From Algorimicrobium hallyeonense (GTDB taxonomy: Bacteria; Bacteroidota; Bacteroidia; Flavobacteriales; Flavobacteriaceae): 64,000 nucleotides of DNA. The stretch covers positions 1-64,000 of the forward strand of contig NZ_JBHSLA010000007.1 of assembly GCF_042657385.1 (NCBI RefSeq). The letters run 5' to 3'. The notes under the pieces were generated by a model that was given only the letters and a program-made list of their open reading frames with translations, had not been told where the DNA came from and did no database searches. Position 1 is the stretch's first letter; every line of letters begins with the position of its first letter. This document shows positions 60,583-64,000 of this stretch, in pieces. The translations under genes were made by a program, and so were the position numbers.

Positions 60583-61343
60583 AAAGTAACGTTTAATGTT
60601 TCAACTTGTAATGACCCGTCGGCAGTGGTTTGAGCAATAACCCAGACATCATTTATTTTATAAACGGTAGCCTGTATTCCTTCCACCATATAAAAGGCTT
60701 CTTTACCAGAAAAGATTAAAGTGTAAACCACTTCCCCTTTGTCATTCAGTAACTCATAATTAATACCATCTTTTTTTCTTGCCGTTAAAGCTTGATTTTC
60801 ATCAGCTTCTTTAGATTCAGAAATAGCAGGATCAATTAAGGCAACTGGAGGTGTAATAGTAGTTGGTTTAATGGGTTTCGTAGTTGTACTGACTTCAGTT
60901 GGCAATTCAGGATTATAACGATAATCAATTGTATTAAAGGACTCAAATGCTTGTCTTAATGATAAGTTATAAGCCACTTTATATTTTTTTTCTCGCGATT
61001 GCCCAACTCCAGATGTGAAAACAACTTGTTTTTGACAGTTTTTCAATTCTAATCTAAACTTGGTTTCAAAAATGCCAGATTCATTTAACACATCTGCCCA
61101 TAAGGCCAAACAGCCATTATTTATTAAATCTTGTGGCCAAGGCTCATCACTCATCAATGCAACGAACCCTTGCTTTTCAAATAAAAATTTGGTCAATGAA
61201 TTTAATTGATATTGGTCGCGTTCTGTACAAAATTCATAAGTGGTTGGTACAATTACATATTTATATTGATCCAAATCACTTTGTGAAAAACTAGATTGAA
61301 CGGTTATAAATAAAACGAATATAAGCGTGATTTTTTTTATCAT
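60579..61343 (-). CDS. Exported protein of unknown function
   Basis: 254 aa. Signal peptide MIKKITLIFVLFITVQSSFS. The mature part has a first domain of about 110 residues (with 'YVIVPTTYEFCTERDQYQLNSLTKFLF') and a 'Pro/Thr-rich' linker (STTTKPIKPTTITPP). A C-terminal domain (about 175-254) follows with a 'YELLNDKGEVVYTLIFSGKE' strand run. I do not recognise the family. Location is likely periplasmic. It lies upstream-opposed to rarA and next to yjjG-type phosphatase, 38 bp away in the same direction. Confidence 0.65.
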   Translation of the reverse strand: MIKKITLIFVLFITVQSSFSQSDLDQYKYVIVPTTYEFCTERDQYQLNSLTKFLFEKQGFVALMSDEPWPQDLINNGCLALWADVLNESGIFETKFRLELKNCQKQVVFTSGVGQSREKKYKVAYNLSLRQAFESFNTIDYRYNPELPTEVSTTTKPIKPTTITPPVALIDPAISESKEADENQALTARKKDGINYELLNDKGEVVYTLIFSGKEAFYMVEGIQATVYKINDVWVIAQTTADGSLQVETLNVTF

Positions 61344-61380
61344 GATTTTTTTTAAAGTAAAGATTAAAGATACATTAAAA

Positions 61381-62070
61381 TTACAAAAAGGCTTTTAAAT
61401 CCATCAAATTTGTAACTTGTTTTATACTACTATCAATTTTCAGTCCATGATAGTTAAAACAAATAGCATCCATACCAAAATTTAACGCTCCTAAAACATC
61501 AGCTTCCAAATTATCACCAATCATTAAGCTCTTGGATTTATCGGCTTCGGCTTTATTAATGGCATAATCAAAAATTATGGGATTGGGTTTTTTAACGCCT
61601 GCTAGTTCAGAATTGGTAACGGTTTTAAAGTATTTTGATATTTTGGATTGTTCCATCTTTTTATCTTGTGCCTCCTGGAAACCATTGGTAATTATATGCA
61701 TTTTATAATGCGGTTGTAAATAATTTAACAAATCAAAAGTACCATCAAACAAATGATTAAAGGTTGGTAAACTAACAATATAATCTATAGCCAATTGATT
61801 AATAATATCGTCATGAATTATGGCGTTTATAGCATCAAAACTTTCTTTTAAACGTCTATATCGCAATGATTCTTTATCAATCTGATCCTCTCTATACAAT
61901 TTCCAATAGCTTAAATTTATGGGCTCGTAAACTTTTAGAAAATCATGAATATCAACATCTATGTTATGAGTGTTGAAAATTTTCTGAAATGCTAAAGCTG
62001 AATTTTTATCAAAATCCCAAAGTGTATGATCTAAATCGAAAAAAATATCTGTAATGCCGTTAATCTTCAT
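61381..62070 (-). CDS. YjjG-type HAD nucleotidase
   Basis: 229 aa. HAD motif I FFDLDHTLWDF with nucleophile Asp12 and Asp14; motif II 'MHIITNGFQE' (Ser/Thr), motif III Lys in 'ELAGVKKPNP', motif IV 'MIGDNLEADVLGA'. Members hydrolyse non-canonical pyrimidine nucleotides and so clean the nucleotide pool. ATG overlaps the end of the deacetylase-like gene by 11 bp, so the three genes 63361-61381 are likely cotranscribed. Confidence 0.88.
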   Translation of the reverse strand: MKINGITDIFFDLDHTLWDFDKNSALAFQKIFNTHNIDVDIHDFLKVYEPINLSYWKLYREDQIDKESLRYRRLKESFDAINAIIHDDIINQLAIDYIVSLPTFNHLFDGTFDLLNYLQPHYKMHIITNGFQEAQDKKMEQSKISKYFKTVTNSELAGVKKPNPIIFDYAINKAEADKSKSLMIGDNLEADVLGALNFGMDAICFNYHGLKIDSSIKQVTNLMDLKAFL

Positions 62071-63361
62071 TTGCTGAATCTAATATCATATTAAACAATT
62101 CTTTAAAGCCCCTCCAGCGTTCTAAATCACTAAACGTATAGTTATGAAAAACAGATACAAACTCACCATTTACTTGCTTCACTTGGTTAATTACACGCAA
62201 CAGAGATTCCTTTTTATCCAGTAACGAATTATGCTTTAAAAGCGTATAATCCATAACGTGGTATGCCGTTATCTTTAGCGGCGTTTGAATTTCAAAATCC
62301 AAATCATAAAAGAAAAATGGCGTACAGGTTCCTGCCCGGAAACCGCTGTAATTAACATAACCCATGGTATAATCTTCCAAAATTTCTAATTCCACCAAAT
62401 TCCTATAGGAAATAGGCAAATTTAATTTAGAGAAAGATTGTCTAGATGCTAATAATGACGTGTTTAAAATAGATTCCATCCGGAGCTTTTCCTTCTTCAG
62501 AATAGCCATATTATCCAAAGCAAAAAATGATGCTTTAAGTCCCACTTGGCAATAGTCTGCCACTTGTTTTATTAGGGATATAAATTCTTTCTTTTGTGCA
62601 TTTACCCCTTTATCATATGTGGAATAATCACCTATTAAAAAGAAAAACAAAAATTTATTTTTACGCTGTTTTTGCCGATTTATAATATATTTAAACGTAT
62701 CATCTGGATCGTGTTTAAATCCCAATAACACCATAAAACGCATATATAATCTGTGAAATTTAAAGCTTAATAAATCCTTAAGCGTACCACCAATTGTGCG
62801 CATTAAACCTTTCGCTTTAAAACTGAATGCTGAAGGCACATCAATAATTGGTTTTACGGCATAGGTTTTATTTGGAAACACAAAATCCGGGTATTGATTC
62901 TCTAATATTTGTTTGAATTTATAGGCCCAAATATCCACTACTGGCTGATGGAGAAATCCATATTTAAAGGCTAAACTTTCTTCAGCCGTAAAACGACCAT
63001 ATTCATCTTTTACATGTGGTAAATACTCTTCATAGCGACTTAATAAGTAAAACGTAGCCGCAAACATATCAAAAGGTATACAGCTCTTATCGTTGGTTGT
63101 AAAAAAACATTTGGTTTCCTCCCAATCATGTACTTGCACCTCAACATCTGATAAGCCTTGTTCAAAAAGAAGTTCATGACTTTTTATAAATAACTCGTTT
63201 CCTAGTGGTTGTTTGGCGTAGGAAATTTTAATGGAATTATGGGAAATAAACGCTTCTACAGTGCTTGTAAATGAAACTGGAACCTTTAAGATACGGGTAA
63301 AAATATGCTTAAATGCATACTTAATTCGTGGTGTTATGTTGGGCGTGTATATGAGAATCAT
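62060..63361 (-). CDS. Polysaccharide deacetylase-like protein
   Basis: 433 aa. Residues about 110-200 ('SCIPFDMFAATFYLLSRYEEYLPHVKDEYGRF' and 'VVDIWAYKF') match the N-terminal domain placed before polysaccharide deacetylases in Bacteroidota. The later half has a NodB-like barrel look with 'FFLIGDYSTYDKGVNAQKKEFISLIKQVADYCQVGLKASF' and 'RAGTCTPFFFYDL'. The usual TFDDG metal motif is not visible, so catalysis is uncertain. It could act in cell-wall or lipopolysaccharide work. Overlaps radC by one base and yjjG-like by 11 bp. Confidence 0.68.
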   Translation of the reverse strand: MILIYTPNITPRIKYAFKHIFTRILKVPVSFTSTVEAFISHNSIKISYAKQPLGNELFIKSHELLFEQGLSDVEVQVHDWEETKCFFTTNDKSCIPFDMFAATFYLLSRYEEYLPHVKDEYGRFTAEESLAFKYGFLHQPVVDIWAYKFKQILENQYPDFVFPNKTYAVKPIIDVPSAFSFKAKGLMRTIGGTLKDLLSFKFHRLYMRFMVLLGFKHDPDDTFKYIINRQKQRKNKFLFFFLIGDYSTYDKGVNAQKKEFISLIKQVADYCQVGLKASFFALDNMAILKKEKLRMESILNTSLLASRQSFSKLNLPISYRNLVELEILEDYTMGYVNYSGFRAGTCTPFFFYDLDFEIQTPLKITAYHVMDYTLLKHNSLLDKKESLLRVINQVKQVNGEFVSVFHNYTFSDLERWRGFKELFNMILDSANED

Positions 63362-64000
63362 TACAGTAAGTTATCATCTGCAAAGCTAAAATAGGCCTTT
63401 TCTGTTACTATAAGATGATCCAATACTTTAATATCTAAACTTTCGCCTGCTTTTTTTAATTTTTGTGTAATTTGCTTATCGGCTTCGCTAGGTTTTAAGG
63501 TTCCCGACGGATGGTTGTGTGCTAGTATTATTCCTACCGCTCCAAACTCTAATGCATTTTTAAGTACCAATCTTACATCAACCAAAGTTCCTGTAATTCC
63601 ACCTTTACTCAATTGTTGTTTTTGAATGACCTTGTTGGCATTATTTAAATAAATAATCCAGAATTCCTCATGTGGTAATTCGCCTATAATTGGTTGCATG
63701 AGTTCAAAAACGGACACACTGGATGTAATTTTTTTACGTTCCAGAGCTTCTTCACCTCTACGTCTTCTACCCAACTCCATGGCAGCTGCAATAGATATGG
63801 CTTTTGCTTCACCAATACCTTTGAAATCCATAAGTTGTTTAATACTTAACTTACCCAACTGATTTAAATTATTATCCACACTTGCTAAAATACGCTTGCA
63901 TAAATCCAAAGCGCTTTCATCCCGATTGCCAGAACCTATAATAATGGCAACCAATTCGGCATCACTTAAAGCAGCTTTACCTTTGTCGCGCAGTTTTTCG
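63361..64000 (-). CDS. radC: RadC family protein (partial, runs off the right edge)
   Basis: At least 212 aa; the N-terminus lies beyond the window. The frame stays open to the edge with EKLRDKGKAALSDAELVA, so the TTG near 63954 is not the start. An HhH region 'LMDFKGIGEAKAISIAAAMELGRR' precedes the JAB/MPN domain with the metal motif 'HNHPSGTLKPSEAD', plus 'EFWIIYLNNANKVI'. Despite the name no clear repair role is proven; many members are linked to mobile elements, but this one sits in a housekeeping-like operon. Confidence 0.93.
   Translation of the reverse strand, partial: EKLRDKGKAALSDAELVAIIIGSGNRDESALDLCKRILASVDNNLNQLGKLSIKQLMDFKGIGEAKAISIAAAMELGRRRRGEEALERKKITSSVSVFELMQPIIGELPHEEFWIIYLNNANKVIQKQQLSKGGITGTLVDVRLVLKNALEFGAVGIILAHNHPSGTLKPSEADKQITQKLKKAGESLDIKVLDHLIVTEKAYFSFADDNLL

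Noticed and set aside
62060..63361. Reading the 433-aa protein as a fully active deacetylase
   Set aside because: The TFDDG-type metal motif could not be found, so only the family resemblance is claimed.

Overview
The window is from a marine-type member of the Flavobacteriaceae (Bacteroidota). The evidence is low GC with AAA/TTA-rich coding; TAnnTTTG -7 promoter boxes; almost no Shine-Dalgarno sequences; a Bacteroidota-order str-S10-spc-alpha ribosomal cluster with rpsJ attached to fusA; SusC/SusD proteins; a T9SS type A sorting domain; and many lipoproteins. No rRNA, tRNA, CRISPR array, prophage or insertion sequence was seen.

Layout. (1) 1-5.3 kb: an outer-membrane porin on the minus strand, then RNase HII and a large lipoprotein. 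(2) 5.3-15.0 kb: an accessory envelope locus. It has a proline-rich lipoprotein, an exported TPR-CHAT protein, a membrane TPR protein that looks like an anti-sigma factor, an ECF sigma factor, a Kelch-type lipoprotein, a small beta-barrel protein and four tandem collagen-like lipoproteins. Seven promoters here share GTTAACC-N13-(G)ACATnAAAT, including one in front of the sigma gene, and an eighth is a weaker match. I read this as a self-regulated ECF regulon with a periplasmic CHAT protease candidate, and it is the most interesting system in the window. (3) 15.0-25.9 kb: nucleoid-associated protein, a frameshifted LpxR-like gene, TspO-like protein, lipB, a 52-aa Pmp3-type protein, lysS, a hybrid histidine kinase, a YceI protein, a secreted M28 peptidase and an amidinotransferase-fold hydrolase.

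(4) 26-30 kb: gltA, eno and carA, all on the minus strand. A pair of paralogous exported proteins (30-31.7 kb) follows. (5) 31.8-49.1 kb: the translation cluster on the minus strand, read rpsL to rplQ, with secY, infA, rpmJ and rpoA. Its promoter is visible upstream of rpsL. Two intergenic gaps (rpsJ-rplC and rpsK-rpsD) hold strong RNA hairpins, and the second looks like a structured S4-type leader.

(6) 49.2-57.6 kb: a BamA/TamA-like outer-membrane protein, then a SusC-SusD operon with two extra lipoproteins and no degradative enzymes. (7) 57.6-64 kb: rlmB, a rhomboid protease, rarA, an exported protein of unknown function, a YjjG-type phosphatase, a polysaccharide-deacetylase-like protein and radC, which runs off the right edge.

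Functional assignments rest on motifs and family knowledge read by eye; no database search was run. Promoters, terminators and leaders are predictions from sequence patterns.
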